Shown here one piece after another: positions 26,161 to 36,891 of a stretch of DNA of 64,000 nucleotides (position 1 is its first letter; each line of letters opens with the position of its first letter). The translations under genes and the position numbers were made by a program. The DNA comes from Pseudarthrobacter phenanthrenivorans (GTDB lineage: Bacteria > Actinomycetota > Actinomycetes > Actinomycetales > Micrococcaceae). The stretch covers positions 42,099-106,098 of the forward strand of contig NZ_JWTB01000031.1 of NCBI RefSeq assembly GCF_000813845.1. The letters run 5' to 3'. The notes under the pieces are model-generated. The model made no database searches, was not told the origin of the DNA, and was given only the letters and a program-made list of their open reading frames with translations.

Positions 26161-27765
26161 ATGATCAGCGCCTACACCGGAACGCAGGTCCGCACAGCCG
26201 AAGAACCGCTCCTCGCCGACGGGCTCGGGGACGTGCTCATGCAGCGCGCCGCGCACGGGCTGGCCACCGCCGTCGTCCATGAACTCACTGCCCGCGGAAC
26301 CCGTCTGAACGGTGCCCGCGTGGTGGTGCTGGCCGGCAAGGGCAACAACGGCGGCGACGGCCTGTACGCGGGCGCCTTCCTCGCTGGCCGCGGCATGCGT
26401 ACGACGGCGGTACTCACCGGCGATGCCGCCCATCCGGCCGGCCTGGCCGCATTTGAGCGGGCCGGCGGGCGGGTCCACAGGCTCACGGACGCGGCACGTC
26501 CGGAACTAGTGGCGGAAACGGCCCGGGCCGACGTCGTCATTGACGCCGTGCTGGGGACCGGTGCCAAGGGCGGGCTGCGGGGGAGTGCCGCCGGCCTGGT
26601 CGAGGCGGTGAGCGACGCGGACAGGCGCGGCGTGGTGGTGGCCTGCGACCTTCCCAGCGGCGTCGATGCCGATACGGGCGAGGCCAGCGCCCCGGTCCTG
26701 CCCGCTGACGTGACCGTCACGTTTGGTGGAGCGAAAGCCGGGCTTCTGGCCGACCCCGGCGCGGACTACGCCGGGCGGGTCCTGGTGGTGCCGATCGGGA
26801 TCGAGGAGCACCTGCCGCAGGCGCCGCTGCACCTGCCGCAGGCGCCGCTGCACCGGCTGGAGGACGCCGACCTGGCGCACCTCCTGCCGCACCCTCAACG
26901 GCGGGCGCAAAAATACTCCCGCGGCGTGCTGGGCGTTGTGGCCGGATCCGAGGACTACCCGGGCGCGGCCGTCCTGGCCTGCCGTGGCGCGCTCGCCGCC
27001 GGAGTCGGCATGGTCCGGTACCTGGGCCCGTCCTCCGTGGCAGACCTGGTCCGGCAGTCCTGCCCCGAGGTGGTCTGCAGCACGGGAAGAGTGGCCGACA
27101 ACCGGGTCCAGGCCTGGCTGGTGGGCTCCGGCATGGGACCGCAGGACCACGAACAGCTGGCCCGCGCACGGGATGCCATTGATTCCGGCCTTCCGGTGGT
27201 GGCCGACGCCGGCGCGCTGCCGGCACTTCCCGACTCGCTGGCCCCGCACATGGTGCTGACGCCGCACGCCGGCGAGCTCGCGTCGCTCTTCCAGCGACTG
27301 GGCGGCGGCGAAGACCGGGAAGCCGTGGAAGCCGCCACGCTCGGCGCCGTCCGGCAGGCGGCCGCCCGCACCGGCGCAACCGTCCTCCTGAAGGGGGCCA
27401 CCACCCTCGTGGCCGCGCCCTCGGGCAGCACGTTCAGCCAGGCGGACGGGACGCCGTGGCTCGCCACGGCCGGCAGCGGCGACGTCCTGGCCGGCGTCAT
27501 CGGAGCGCTGCTCGCCCAGGCCGGGCCCGACGTCGGCCGCTTCAGTGAAGTGGGCATCGGCGAGGACGCGCGGTGGGCCGCCCTGGCCGCGCTGGGTGCC
27601 GCCTTGCATGGCCGGGCCGGGAGGGCGGCGTCGGAGGCAGTTTTTGGCGGGCCGATCGCCGCTGGCGGAATTGCGGATGCCCTACCCGAAGTTTGGGGTA
27701 AAGTCAGCATGCTTAGTAACTATGGAGCGCGGAAACGTAATAGTCACAGCCAACCACTACGGTAG
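26161..27765 (+). CDS. nnr: Bifunctional NAD(P)HX epimerase/ADP-dependent dehydratase
   Basis: Repairs hydrated NAD(P)H. 534 residues, normal for the fused enzyme. The N-terminal epimerase (1 to about 220) has GKGNNGGDGL and VIDAVLGTGAKG. The C-terminal kinase-like dehydratase (about 245-520) has VLTPHAGELASL, LLKGATTLVAAP and TAGSGDVLAGVIGALLAQ. The linker contains a heptapeptide, LPQAPLH, repeated twice from a 21-bp duplication. The last 20 residues (RKRNSHSQPLR) lie beyond the usual fold. Same strand as acpS, 12 bp apart. Confidence 0.93.
   Translation: MISAYTGTQVRTAEEPLLADGLGDVLMQRAAHGLATAVVHELTARGTRLNGARVVVLAGKGNNGGDGLYAGAFLAGRGMRTTAVLTGDAAHPAGLAAFERAGGRVHRLTDAARPELVAETARADVVIDAVLGTGAKGGLRGSAAGLVEAVSDADRRGVVVACDLPSGVDADTGEASAPVLPADVTVTFGGAKAGLLADPGADYAGRVLVVPIGIEEHLPQAPLHLPQAPLHRLEDADLAHLLPHPQRRAQKYSRGVLGVVAGSEDYPGAAVLACRGALAAGVGMVRYLGPSSVADLVRQSCPEVVCSTGRVADNRVQAWLVGSGMGPQDHEQLARARDAIDSGLPVVADAGALPALPDSLAPHMVLTPHAGELASLFQRLGGGEDREAVEAATLGAVRQAAARTGATVLLKGATTLVAAPSGSTFSQADGTPWLATAGSGDVLAGVIGALLAQAGPDVGRFSEVGIGEDARWAALAALGAALHGRAGRAASEAVFGGPIAAGGIADALPEVWGKVSMLSNYGARKRNSHSQPLR
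26809..26850 (+). repeat. 21-bp exact tandem duplication inside nnr
   Basis: Two adjacent identical 21-bp copies (26809-26829 and 26830-26850) encode LPQAPLH twice in frame, in the linker between the epimerase and dehydratase domains. The reading frame is preserved. Confidence 0.85.
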
Positions 27766-27780
27766 GCATTAGTTCGCACC

Positions 27781-27813
27781 AGCAGCAGGGGCGTCCCGAT
27801 GCCCTCTGCTGCT
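27781..27813 (+). promoter_or_regulatory. Stem-loop ahead of glgX
   Basis: AGCAGCAG (27781-27788) pairs with CTGCTGCT (27806-27813) in the 69-bp gap between nnr and glgX. It could be a weak terminator for nnr or a leader structure. It lies just before the glgX ribosome site GAGGAG. Confidence 0.35.
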
Positions 27814-27834
27814 GACCAATAAATGAGGAGCACG

Positions 27835-30075
27835 ATGGAAGTCTGGCCTGGAAATGCCTACCCGCTGGGAGCTACCTTTGACGGCACCGGCACCAACTTC
27901 GCCCTGTTCAGCGAGCGGGCCGAGCGTGTCGAACTCTGCCTCCTGGCCGATGACCTGACCGAAACCCGGATCGAATTGACCGAAGTGGACGGCTACGTGT
28001 GGCACTGCTACCTGCCGCACATCCAGCCCGGCCAGAAGTACGGCTACCGGGTCCACGGACCCTACGATCCCGCGAGCGGAAACCGTTTCAACCCGAACAA
28101 GCTGCTGATGGACCCCTACGCCAAAGCCATCCAGGGCCAGATCGACTGGGACCCGGCGCTGTTCTCGTACAACTTCGGCGATCCCGATTCCCGCAACGAC
28201 GCCGATTCCGCACCGCACACCATGCACGGCGTGGTCATCAACCCCTTCTTTGAGTGGGACGGCGACCGCCAGCTGAAGATCCCTTACCACGAGTCCGTGA
28301 TCTACGAAGCCCACGTCAAGGGCCTCACCGAGCTGCACCCCGAGATCCCCGAAGAGCAGCGCGGCACCTACGCCGGCGTGGCGCACCCGGCCGTCATCGA
28401 GCACCTGAAGAAGCTCGGCGTCACCGCCATCGAGCTCATGCCCGTCCACCAGTTCGTCAACGACGGCACCCTCGTGGACAAGGGCCTCAGCAACTACTGG
28501 GGCTACAACACCATTGGCTTCTTCGCCCCCCAGAACACCTACAGCGCCACCGGCGACGTGGGGCACCAGGTGCAGGAATTCAAGGCCATGGTCCGCGACC
28601 TCCACCGGGCCGGCATCGAGGTCATCCTCGACGTCGTCTACAACCACACCGCCGAAGGCAACCACCTCGGCCCCACGCTGTCCTTCAAGGGCATCGACAA
28701 CCAGGCCTACTACCGCCTGGTGGACGGCGACCTCAAGCACTACATGGACTACACCGGCACCGGCAACTCCCTGAACGTCCGGCACCCGCACTCGCTGCAG
28801 CTGCTCATGGATTCCCTGCGCTACTGGGTCACCGAGATGCACGTGGACGGTTTCCGCTTCGACCTCGCCTCCACGCTGGCCCGCGAGTTCTACGACGTGG
28901 ACAAGCTCTCCACCTTCTTCGAACTCATCCAGCAGGACCCGGTAGTCTCGCAGGTCAAGCTCATCGCCGAGCCGTGGGACGTGGGTCCCGGCGGCTACCA
29001 GGTGGGCAACTTCCCGCCGCAATGGACCGAATGGAACGGAAAGTACCGCGACACCGTCCGGGACTTCTGGCGCGGCGAGCCCTCCACCCTGGGCGAATTC
29101 GCGTCCCGCCTGACCGGCTCTGCCGATCTTTACGAAAGCTCGGCCCGCCGTCCGGTGGCCTCCATCAACTTCGTCACCGCGCACGACGGCTTCACCATGC
29201 GGGACCTGGTCTCCTACAACGAAAAGCACAACGAGGCCAACGGCGAAGGCAACAACGACGGCGAATCGCACAACCGCTCCTGGAACTGCGGCGTGGAAGG
29301 CGAGACCGACGACGACAAGGTGCTGACCCTGCGCGCCCGCCAGCAGCGGAACTTCATCGCCACCCTGCTGCTCTCCCAGGGCGTGCCCATGCTGCTCCAC
29401 GGCGACGAACTCGGCCGCACCCAGCAGGGCAACAACAACACCTACTGCCAGGACTCCGAGCTCAGCTGGATCCACTGGGAGGCCATGGACCAGCCGCTGG
29501 TGGAGTTCACGGCCTTTGTGAACAAGCTCCGGCACGACCACCCCACCTTCCGCCGCAGCCGCTTCTTCGACGGCCGCCCGGTACGCCGTGGCCAGGGCGA
29601 AAAGCTGCCGGACATCGTCTGGCTGAAGACCGACGGCACGGAAATGCTGCCCGAGGACTGGGGGAGCGGCTTCGGCCGGACCATCGGCGTCTTCTACAAC
29701 GGCGACGGCATCCAGGAACAGGACGCACGCGGCCGGCGCATCACCGATGACAGCTTCATCATGGCCTTCAACGCCCACGACGACACGGTGGAGTTCTGCC
29801 TTCCGGACGAGGAATACTCGCAGTACTGGGAGGTCCTGATCGACACCGCCGCCCAGGCAGACGCATACGAGCCGCTCAAGGCGAAGGCCACCCTGACCCT
29901 GGACGCCAAGTCCATGGTGGTCCTGCGCGCCTACTCCGGCCCGGAAGCCGAAGTGGACACCTCCGCAGCCGCCTCCCTGGCATCGAGGGCGGAACACGAG
30001 GAAGCCCAGGAGGAGATGGTGGAAGCCCAGACCAAGGCAGCGGAAGCAAGCGAGGCAAGGGCCACCGAAGCATGA
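27835..30075 (+). CDS. glgX: Glycogen debranching enzyme (GlgX/TreX)
   Basis: Cleaves alpha-1,6 branches of glycogen-type glucans to feed TreY/TreZ. 746 residues from ATG 27835 with GAGGAG upstream. N-terminal CBM48 ([17 protein letters not shown]), then GH13 regions [30 protein letters not shown] and IV VTAHDGF, and [18 protein letters not shown] typical of debranching enzymes. The Glu/Ala-rich C-terminal tail (about the last 45 residues) is an extension. The stop overlaps the treY ATG (ATGA), so translation is coupled. Confidence 0.96.
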   Translation: MEVWPGNAYPLGATFDGTGTNFALFSERAERVELCLLADDLTETRIELTEVDGYVWHCYLPHIQPGQKYGYRVHGPYDPASGNRFNPNKLLMDPYAKAIQGQIDWDPALFSYNFGDPDSRNDADSAPHTMHGVVINPFFEWDGDRQLKIPYHESVIYEAHVKGLTELHPEIPEEQRGTYAGVAHPAVIEHLKKLGVTAIELMPVHQFVNDGTLVDKGLSNYWGYNTIGFFAPQNTYSATGDVGHQVQEFKAMVRDLHRAGIEVILDVVYNHTAEGNHLGPTLSFKGIDNQAYYRLVDGDLKHYMDYTGTGNSLNVRHPHSLQLLMDSLRYWVTEMHVDGFRFDLASTLAREFYDVDKLSTFFELIQQDPVVSQVKLIAEPWDVGPGGYQVGNFPPQWTEWNGKYRDTVRDFWRGEPSTLGEFASRLTGSADLYESSARRPVASINFVTAHDGFTMRDLVSYNEKHNEANGEGNNDGESHNRSWNCGVEGETDDDKVLTLRARQQRNFIATLLLSQGVPMLLHGDELGRTQQGNNNTYCQDSELSWIHWEAMDQPLVEFTAFVNKLRHDHPTFRRSRFFDGRPVRRGQGEKLPDIVWLKTDGTEMLPEDWGSGFGRTIGVFYNGDGIQEQDARGRRITDDSFIMAFNAHDDTVEFCLPDEEYSQYWEVLIDTAAQADAYEPLKAKATLTLDAKSMVVLRAYSGPEAEVDTSAAASLASRAEHEEAQEEMVEAQTKAAEASEARATEA

Positions 30076-32399
30076 GGACGCCGGTCTCCACCTATCGGCT
30101 GCAGATCAGGAGCAGCTTCACCCTCTTCGACGCCGCCGCCACGGTTCCCTACCTGAAGGACCTTGGCGTGGACTGGGTGTACCTGTCACCCATCCTCACC
30201 GCGGAGCAGGGCTCGGACCACGGTTATGACGTGACCGATCCTTCCGCCGTGGATCCGGACCGGGGCGGGCCCGAAGGTTTGTTGGCCCTGTCCAAGGCAG
30301 CCCGCGAACACGGCATGGGCGTCCTCGTGGACATCGTTCCCAACCACGTGGGCGTTGCCACGCCGGCGCAGAACCCGTGGTGGTGGTCCCTGCTCAAGGA
30401 GGGCCGCGAATCACCCTACGCCGAAGCGTTCGACGTCGACTGGGACCTTGGCGGCGGAAAGGTCCGGCTTCCCATGCTGGGCTCGGACGCGGACCTGGAC
30501 AAGCTGGAGGTCAAGGACGGCGAACTCCGCTACTACGAGCACCGGTTCCCGTTGGCCGAGGGCACGTACACCGACGGCGACTCCCCGCAGGACGTGCACA
30601 GCCGGCAGCACTACCAGCTGATGGACTGGCACCGGGCCGACGCCGAGTTGAACTACCGGCGCTTCTTCGCGGTCACCACCCTGGCCGGCATCCGGGTGGA
30701 AGTACCGTCCGTGTTTGAAGAGGCCCATGCCGAGGTGGGCCGCTGGTTTACCGAGGGGCTGGTTGACGGGCTCCGCGTGGACCACCCGGACGGCCTGGCC
30801 GATCCCGCAGGCTACCTCCGGTGGCTCAAGGACCTCAGCGGCGGCGCCTACGTGCTGGTGGAGAAGATCCTGGAACCCGGCGAAGTGCTGCCGCAGGACT
30901 TCGCCTGCGAAGGCACCACCGGATACGACGCGCTGGCGGACGTGGACCGGGTCTTTGTGGACCCCTCGGGGGAGCAGGCGCTGGACGCGCTGGACGCTTC
31001 GTTGCGGGGAGCCTCAGAGCCCGCCAACTACGCGGAGATGATCCGCGGCACCAAGCGCATGATCGCGGACGGCATCCTGCGGTCCGAGGTGCTGCGGCTG
31101 GCCCGGCTGGTTCCCGAATCCCGCGGGCTGTCCGTCGAGCAGGCAGCCGATGCCATCGCCGAGATCATCGCATCCTTCCCGGTCTACCGGTCGTACCTGC
31201 CCGTGGGTGCCGACGTCCTCAAAGAGGCGTGCGAGTCCGCCGCGGCGCACCGGCCGGACCTGGACGTGGCGGTGGGCACCCTCCTTCCGCTGCTGCTGGA
31301 TCCCGCGAACCCCATCGCCATCCGGTTCCAGCAGACCTCCGGCATGGTCATGGCCAAGGGCGTGGAGGACACCGCGTTCTACCGCTACACCCGGCTGGGC
31401 ACCCTGACCGAAGTCGGCGCCGAGCCCACCGAGTTCGCGGTGACCCCGGAGGAATTCCACCACCGGATGCAGCGGCGCCAGCAGGACCTGCCGCTGTCCA
31501 TGACCACCCTGTCCACGCACGACACCAAACGCAGCGAGGACGCCCGGGCCCGGATCTCCGTCATCGCCGAGCTGCCGCAGGAATGGGCGGATACGTTGGA
31601 GACGCTGCGGGGCCTGGCGCCAATCCCGGACGGCCCCTACGAGAACCTGCTGTGGCAGGCCATCGTCGGAGCCTGGCCGGCCAGCCGGGAACGGCTGCAG
31701 GGGTACGCGGAAAAAGCGGCACGTGAGGCCGGCAACTCCACCAAGTGGACGGACCCCAACGAGGACTTCGAGGACAAGGTGAAGGCGGCCGTGGACGCCG
31801 TCTTCGACGACGCCCGGGTGACCAGGGTGGTTGAGGACTTCGTCTCCCGGATTGATGCATTCTCCGCCGCCAACTCGGTTTCGGCCAAGCTGGTGCAGCT
31901 GACCATGCCGGGCGTGCCGGACGTATACCAGGGCAGCGAGTTCTGGGAGCGTTCGCTGACGGACCCGGACAACCGGCGCCCCGTGGACTTCAACGCGCGG
32001 CGGGCCGAACTTGGCAAGCTCGACGCCGGCACGTTGCCGGATGCAGGCACGGAGGCCAGCAAGCTGCTGGTCACCTCCAGGGCGCTGCGGCTGCGGCGCG
32101 ACCGGCCGGAGCTCTTCCAGGGATACGTGCCGGTGGACGCCACCGGTGCCGCCGCGGGCCACCTGCTCGCGTTCTCCCGCGGAACCGATGCCTCCTCCGG
32201 CGCCCTGACGCTGGCCACCCGGCTCCCCGCAGGACTGGACGCCGGCGGCGGCTGGCGGGACACCGCCGTCGACCTTCCCGTTGCCATGCGCGACGAACTG
32301 ACCGGAGCCGCCTACGGCCCCGGCCGGGTTTCGCTGGCCGAGGTCCTGGGTACCTACCCCGTGGCCCTGCTGGTACCCGTGGATGGAGAAAACGCATGA
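30072..32399 (+). CDS. treY: Maltooligosyltrehalose synthase
   Basis: Isomerises the reducing-end glucose of maltooligosaccharides to form maltooligosyltrehalose. 775 residues, usual length. [11 protein letters not shown] is the standard N-terminus; GH13 regions include [26 protein letters not shown] and [11 protein letters not shown], with a late [18 protein letters not shown]. It overlaps glgX and treZ by four bases at each end, so the three genes form one operon. Confidence 0.97.
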   Translation: MRTPVSTYRLQIRSSFTLFDAAATVPYLKDLGVDWVYLSPILTAEQGSDHGYDVTDPSAVDPDRGGPEGLLALSKAAREHGMGVLVDIVPNHVGVATPAQNPWWWSLLKEGRESPYAEAFDVDWDLGGGKVRLPMLGSDADLDKLEVKDGELRYYEHRFPLAEGTYTDGDSPQDVHSRQHYQLMDWHRADAELNYRRFFAVTTLAGIRVEVPSVFEEAHAEVGRWFTEGLVDGLRVDHPDGLADPAGYLRWLKDLSGGAYVLVEKILEPGEVLPQDFACEGTTGYDALADVDRVFVDPSGEQALDALDASLRGASEPANYAEMIRGTKRMIADGILRSEVLRLARLVPESRGLSVEQAADAIAEIIASFPVYRSYLPVGADVLKEACESAAAHRPDLDVAVGTLLPLLLDPANPIAIRFQQTSGMVMAKGVEDTAFYRYTRLGTLTEVGAEPTEFAVTPEEFHHRMQRRQQDLPLSMTTLSTHDTKRSEDARARISVIAELPQEWADTLETLRGLAPIPDGPYENLLWQAIVGAWPASRERLQGYAEKAAREAGNSTKWTDPNEDFEDKVKAAVDAVFDDARVTRVVEDFVSRIDAFSAANSVSAKLVQLTMPGVPDVYQGSEFWERSLTDPDNRRPVDFNARRAELGKLDAGTLPDAGTEASKLLVTSRALRLRRDRPELFQGYVPVDATGAAAGHLLAFSRGTDASSGALTLATRLPAGLDAGGGWRDTAVDLPVAMRDELTGAAYGPGRVSLAEVLGTYPVALLVPVDGENA

Positions 32400-34165
32400 C
32401 CCTGGTCAACGCTGGACCCGAACGCTTCGACGTGTGGGCGCCGGATGCATCATCGGTGGTTCTGGTGGCCGACGGCCTGCAATACCCCATGCGGAAGAAG
32501 GAGACGGCGCCGGGCTCTGAAGGGTGGTGGACTGCACCGGACGCCCCCGCGGACGGCGACGTGGACTACGGCTACCTGCTGGACGCGGACACCAGGCCCG
32601 TCCCGGACCCGCGCTCCCGCCGCCTTCCCGCGGGGGTGCATGAACAGTCCCGCACCTACGATCCCGCCTCCTACGCCTGGCAGGATGCCGGCTGGCGCGG
32701 CAAGGAACTGCAGGGGTCGGTCATTTACGAACTCCACGTGGGAACCTTCACCCCCGAAGGCACCCTCGATGCTGCCGCCGGGAAGCTGGGCTACCTGATG
32801 GAGCTGGGCATCGACTTCGTGGAACTGCTGCCGGTCAACGGTTTCAACGGCACGCACAACTGGGGCTACGACGGCGTCCAGTGGTACACCGTGCATGAAG
32901 GCTACGGTGGACCTGCCGCCTACCAGCGGTTCGTCGACGCCGCCCACGCCGCAGGGCTGGGCGTCATCCAGGACGTGGTTTACAACCACCTGGGGCCCAG
33001 CGGGAACTACCTGCCCCGGTTCGGCCCGTACCTCAAGCAGGGCGATGCCAACACGTGGGGTGACTCGGTGAACCTGGACGGGCCCGGCTCCGACGTGGTC
33101 CGCGAGTACATCCTGGACAACGCCGCCCTCTGGCTGCGGGACTACCACGTGGACGGGCTCCGGCTCGACGCCGTCCACGCCCTGCGCGACGAGCGCGCGG
33201 TGCACATCCTGGAGGAGCTGGGTGCCCTGGGCGATGCCGTCTCGGCCGAAACCGGGCTGCCCAAGACGCTGATCGCGGAATCGGACCTCAACAATCCGCG
33301 CCTGATCTACCCCCGGGACGTTAACGGCTACGGCCTGGCCGGACAGTGGAGCGACGACTTCCACCATGCGGTGCACGTCAGCGTCAGCGGTGAAACCACC
33401 GGCTACTACTCGGACTTCGAGTCCCTGGGGGTCCTGGCCAAGGTGCTGAAGGACGGCTTCCTGCATGACGGCAGCTACTCCAGCTTCCGCGGCAGGCATC
33501 ACGGCCGCCCCATCAACGCCTCCCTGGCGCACCCGGCGGCACTGGTGGTCTGCAACCAGAACCACGACCAGATCGGCAACCGCGCAACCGGAGACAGGCT
33601 CTCGCAGTCCCTGTCCTACGGGCAGCTGGCCGTGGCTGCCGTCCTCACCCTGACCGGGCCCTTTACGCCCATGTTGTTCATGGGCGAGGAGTACGGGGCC
33701 ACCACCCCGTGGCAGTTCTTCACCTCCCATCCCGAACCGGAGCTCGGAAAGGCCACCGCGGAAGGGCGCATCAAGGAATTCGAGCGCATGGGGTGGGATC
33801 CCGCCGTCGTGCCCGACCCGCAGGACCCGGAGACCTTCCGCCGGTCCAAGCTGGACTGGTCCCAGGCCGCAACGGGCGACCACGCGCGGCTCCTGGAGCT
33901 GTACCGCTCGTTGACGGCCCTGCGGCGGGAGCACCCAGACCTGGCGGCGGGCGGCTTTGGCGAGACGGAGGTTTCGTTCGACGACGACGCCGGCTGGCTG
34001 CGGTTCCGGCGCGGATCCATCGAGGTGCTGCTCAACCTTTCGGACTCCAAGGTCCGGCTGGACGGGGCTGCCAGCACGGTCCTCCTGGCCACGGACGAAG
34101 GAACCGGTCTGGCCAGCGGCTCGCTGGACCTGGCGCCATGGAGTGCGGCGGTCCTGAAGCCCTAG
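32396..34165 (+). CDS. treZ: Maltooligosyltrehalose trehalohydrolase
   Basis: Releases trehalose from maltooligosyltrehalose. 589 residues. N-terminal CBM48-like domain ([14 protein letters not shown]), then [41 protein letters not shown] (nucleophile Asp), [11 protein letters not shown] (acid Glu) and [10 protein letters not shown]. The ATG overlaps the treY stop, and a strong terminator follows. Confidence 0.97.
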   Translation: MTLVNAGPERFDVWAPDASSVVLVADGLQYPMRKKETAPGSEGWWTAPDAPADGDVDYGYLLDADTRPVPDPRSRRLPAGVHEQSRTYDPASYAWQDAGWRGKELQGSVIYELHVGTFTPEGTLDAAAGKLGYLMELGIDFVELLPVNGFNGTHNWGYDGVQWYTVHEGYGGPAAYQRFVDAAHAAGLGVIQDVVYNHLGPSGNYLPRFGPYLKQGDANTWGDSVNLDGPGSDVVREYILDNAALWLRDYHVDGLRLDAVHALRDERAVHILEELGALGDAVSAETGLPKTLIAESDLNNPRLIYPRDVNGYGLAGQWSDDFHHAVHVSVSGETTGYYSDFESLGVLAKVLKDGFLHDGSYSSFRGRHHGRPINASLAHPAALVVCNQNHDQIGNRATGDRLSQSLSYGQLAVAAVLTLTGPFTPMLFMGEEYGATTPWQFFTSHPEPELGKATAEGRIKEFERMGWDPAVVPDPQDPETFRRSKLDWSQAATGDHARLLELYRSLTALRREHPDLAAGGFGETEVSFDDDAGWLRFRRGSIEVLLNLSDSKVRLDGAASTVLLATDEGTGLASGSLDLAPWSAAVLKP

Positions 34166-34174
34166 GCAGGGGAG

Positions 34175-34208
34175 GTTACGCCGCGGGCAGGCCCGCGGCG
34201 TAACTTTT
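34175..34208 (+). terminator. glgX-treY-treZ terminator
   Basis: GTTACGCCGCGGGC (34175-34188) and GCCCGCGGCGTAAC (34191-34204) form a near-perfect stem with a tiny loop, followed by TTTTC. Confidence 0.88.
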
Positions 34209-34264
34209 CTGCTGAGCGCTAACACGTGACGTGTAGCGTGGGTCACAGCTGGCAGGATTGACCC

Positions 34265-35305
34265 ATGACTTATGCAGCAGCGGACAACCGCTACGAATCC
34301 ATGCCCTACCGCCGGGTGGGCCGCAGCGGCCTGAAGCTTCCGGCCATCTCCCTGGGCCTGTGGCACAATTTCGGCGACGACAAGCGGTTCGAAGAGCAGC
34401 GCGACATCCTGCGGCGGGCTTTCGACCTTGGGGTCAACCACTTCGACCTTGCCAACAACTACGGCCCGCCGGACGGCTCCGCTGAAACCAATTTCGGCCG
34501 GCACCTGCGCGACGACTTCAAGCCCTACCGCGACGAACTGGTCATCTCCACCAAGGCCGGCTACTACATGTGGCCCGGCCCGTACGGTGAATGGGGATCC
34601 CGCAAGTACCTGATCTCCAGCCTGGACCAGTCGCTGCAGCGCATGGGCCTGGACTACGTGGACATCTTCTACAGCCACCGGCCCGACCCCGAAACGCCGA
34701 TGGAAGAAACCATGGGCGCCCTGGACTACGCCGTCCGGTCCGGCAAGGCCCTGTACGCCGGCATCTCCTCCTACACCCCCGAGCAGACGCTCGAGGCGGC
34801 CCGCATCCTCAGGGAACTGGGCACGCCGCTGCTGATCCACCAGCCCAGCTACTCCATGCTCAACCGGTGGACAGAGGACGGCTCACCCAACCTGTACGAG
34901 GTCCTGGACCAGGTGGGTGCCGGCTCCATCGCCTTCTCGCCCCTGGCGCAGGGGATGCTCACCGACCGGTACCTCCATGGGATCCCCGCCGACTCCCGGG
35001 CCGCCAAGGCCCGTTTCCTCTCCGAGGAATCCATCACGGAGGAGAAGCTGGACCGGGTCCGCGGGCTGCGGAAGATTGCCGAAGGCCGCGGGCAGTCCCT
35101 GGCGCAGATGGCCATCGCCTGGATCCTGCGGGACCAGCCCAAGGGCTCACCCGTGACCTCAGCGTTGGTCGGTGCCTCCAGCGTCCGCCAGCTCGAAGAC
35201 ACCCTGTCCTCCATCAACAACCTTAGCTTCACCGATGAGGAGCTGACCGCCATTGATGAATTCGCGGTGGAGTCGGACATCAACCTCTGGAAGCAGAACG
35301 CCTGA
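34265..35305 (+). CDS. Aldo/keto reductase (YghZ/Kv-beta-like)
   Basis: 346 residues. The AKR fold marks are FDLANNYGPP (catalytic Asp and Tyr region), VISTKAGYYMWPGPYGEWGSRKYL (catalytic Lys and the insertion typical of YghZ-like enzymes), YSHRPDPETPMEETM (catalytic His) and GASSVRQLEDTL for NADPH. YghZ-type enzymes reduce small aldehydes such as glyceraldehyde-3-phosphate or methylglyoxal; the substrate here is not known. No strong ribosome site; CAGGAT lies six bases before the ATG and could be a -10 box or AGGA as a weak ribosome site. Confidence 0.9.
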   Translation: MTYAAADNRYESMPYRRVGRSGLKLPAISLGLWHNFGDDKRFEEQRDILRRAFDLGVNHFDLANNYGPPDGSAETNFGRHLRDDFKPYRDELVISTKAGYYMWPGPYGEWGSRKYLISSLDQSLQRMGLDYVDIFYSHRPDPETPMEETMGALDYAVRSGKALYAGISSYTPEQTLEAARILRELGTPLLIHQPSYSMLNRWTEDGSPNLYEVLDQVGAGSIAFSPLAQGMLTDRYLHGIPADSRAAKARFLSEESITEEKLDRVRGLRKIAEGRGQSLAQMAIAWILRDQPKGSPVTSALVGASSVRQLEDTLSSINNLSFTDEELTAIDEFAVESDINLWKQNA

Positions 35306-35320
35306 GACTGAATGTTTCGT

Positions 35321-35373
35321 TACCCAACCGGCCGGGGCCGGGGGAACAATCCCCGGCCCCGGCCTGTTGGGTA
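35321..35373. repeat. 23-bp inverted repeat after the aldo/keto reductase gene
   Basis: The arms 35321-35343 and 35351-35373 pair with one mismatch around a 7-base loop. It is very stable but lacks a T stretch on the plus strand, so it may end transcription of the reductase gene or act as a structure before ino1. TAGTAT at 35372-35377 could be a -10 box for ino1. Confidence 0.55.
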
Positions 35374-35472
35374 GTATGAAAAGGCGCCGCGCGGCGCCGT
35401 GCCAGCCGGCCGCCGTCGTTATTCCTGCGAAGGCCCCTCCGGCGGGCGAACGTTTGTCCCCAAAGGAGTTCT

Positions 35473-36558
35473 GTGTCTTCACATCCGATCCGTGTTGCAA
35501 TCGTTGGCGTGGGTAACTGCGCCGCCTCGCTGGTGCAGGGCGTCCAGTACTACAAGGACGCTGACCCGCAGTCCACTATTCCGGGCTTGATGCACGTTGA
35601 GTTTGGCCGCTACCACGTGGGTGACGTTGAGTTCGTCGCCGCGTTCGACGTTGATGGCAAGAAGGTCGGCGTTGACCTGGCTGATGCGATCCTGGCCAGC
35701 GAAAACAACACCATCAAGATCGCCGACGTCCCGCCCACCGGTGTCACGGTCCAGCGCGGCCACACCTTGGACGGGCTGGGCAAGTACTACCTCGAGACCA
35801 TCGAGGAATCCACCGAAGAGCCCGTGGACGTGGTCCAGGCCCTGAAGGACGCCAAGGTTGACGTCCTGGTCTGCTACCTGCCGGTCGGGTCGCAGCAGGC
35901 CGCGGAGTTCTACGCCCAGGCAGCCATCGACGCCGGCGTGGCGTTCGTCAACGCGCTGCCCGTGTTCATCGCCGGGACCAAAGAGTGGGCTGACAAGTTC
36001 ACTGCCGCAGGTGTTCCGATCGTGGGCGATGACATCAAGAGCCAGATCGGCGCCACCATCACGCACCGCGTCATGGCCAAGCTGTTCGAGGACCGCGGCG
36101 TGACCCTGGACCGGACGTACCAGCTGAATGTCGGCGGCAACATGGACTTCAAGAACATGCTGGAGCGGGACCGGCTGGAGTCCAAGAAGATTTCCAAGAC
36201 CCAGGCCGTGACCTCCAACGTCGAGGCTGAACTCGCGGCGAAGGATGTCCACATTGGCCCGTCCGACTACGTGCAGTGGCTCGATGACCGCAAGTGGGCG
36301 TTCGTGCGCCTGGAGGGCCGGAACTTCGGTGACGCCCCGGTGTCGCTGGAGTACAAGCTGGAGGTCTGGGACTCCCCGAACTCCGCAGGTGTGATCATCG
36401 ATGCTATCCGTGCGGCCAAGATCGGCCTGGACCGCGGCATCGGCGGCCCGCTGCTGTCGGCGTCGAGCTACTTCATGAAGTCCCCGCCGGAGCAGTTCAA
36501 CGACGACCTCGCCCGCGAAAAGGTCGAAGCCTTCATCCGCGGCGACCTGGACCGCTAA
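35473..36558 (+). CDS. ino1: Inositol-3-phosphate synthase (1L-myo-inositol-1-phosphate synthase)
   Basis: Converts glucose-6-phosphate to inositol phosphate, the precursor of mycothiol and phosphatidylinositol. 361 residues, the short actinobacterial form. GTG start with AAAGGAG upstream. NAD-binding [16 protein letters not shown], then [38 protein letters not shown] and [13 protein letters not shown] are conserved. mshA, the next mycothiol enzyme, lies 3.4 kb downstream on the other strand. Confidence 0.96.
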   Translation: MSSHPIRVAIVGVGNCAASLVQGVQYYKDADPQSTIPGLMHVEFGRYHVGDVEFVAAFDVDGKKVGVDLADAILASENNTIKIADVPPTGVTVQRGHTLDGLGKYYLETIEESTEEPVDVVQALKDAKVDVLVCYLPVGSQQAAEFYAQAAIDAGVAFVNALPVFIAGTKEWADKFTAAGVPIVGDDIKSQIGATITHRVMAKLFEDRGVTLDRTYQLNVGGNMDFKNMLERDRLESKKISKTQAVTSNVEAELAAKDVHIGPSDYVQWLDDRKWAFVRLEGRNFGDAPVSLEYKLEVWDSPNSAGVIIDAIRAAKIGLDRGIGGPLLSASSYFMKSPPEQFNDDLAREKVEAFIRGDLDR

Positions 36559-36577
36559 CCGCGTCCTCCTTGCCTGA

Positions 36578-36610
36578 ACGCTCCCTCGCCCTCACCGGGT
36601 GGGGGAGCGT
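36578..36610 (+). terminator. Probable ino1 terminator
   Basis: ACGCTCCC (36578-36585) pairs with GGGAGCGT (36603-36610), and the inside can pair further (CCCTCACC with GGTGGG). No strong T stretch. It abuts the left repeat array. Confidence 0.5.
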
Positions 36611-36845
36611 CCTGCGTTAACACGCTCCATCACTTTTTGCCGGCTTTTTCGCGACGCGCCATCACTTTTTGCCGGCTTTTCCGGGACGCGCCATCACTTT
36701 TTGCCGGCTTTTCCGCGACGCGCCATCACTTCCTGCGTTTTCTCCCGAAACGCGCCATCACTTTTTGCCGGCTTTTCCGCGACGCGCCATCACTTCCTGC
36801 GTATTCTCCCGACACGCGCCATCACTTCCCGTCCCCTCGGGAGCG
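36610..36845 (+). repeat. Left array: seven 32-bp units with core CGCGCCATCAC
   Basis: Core copies begin at 36623 (CGCTCC variant), 36655, 36687, 36719, 36751, 36783 and 36815, exactly 32 bp apart. Two unit types occur: A continues TTTTTGCCGGCTTTT and B continues TTCCTGCGT, in the order A A A B A B plus a last partial unit. A decayed B-like piece precedes the first core. This explains the whole 333-bp gap between ino1 and the next gene apart from the terminator and about 45 bp. It is open in frame but repetitive, so I do not call a gene. Confidence 0.9.
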
Positions 36846-36891
36846 TAAACGCGGCGGGCTGCGATTCTGGAGATAGCGGTGGGGTTTTGTT

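Noticed and set aside
28254..29750. A 498-codon plus-strand frame inside glgX
   Set aside because: It is the +1 shadow of a high-GC gene, rich in Arg/Pro/Gly, with no domain. GlgX motifs are all in the other frame.
27769..29997. A 742-codon minus-strand frame opposite glgX
   Set aside because: It is a high-GC antisense shadow, rich in Val/Gly, with no recognisable motif.
32450..34840. A 796-codon minus-strand frame opposite treZ and the aldo/keto reductase
   Set aside because: It spans a terminator and two well-supported genes and lacks any domain.
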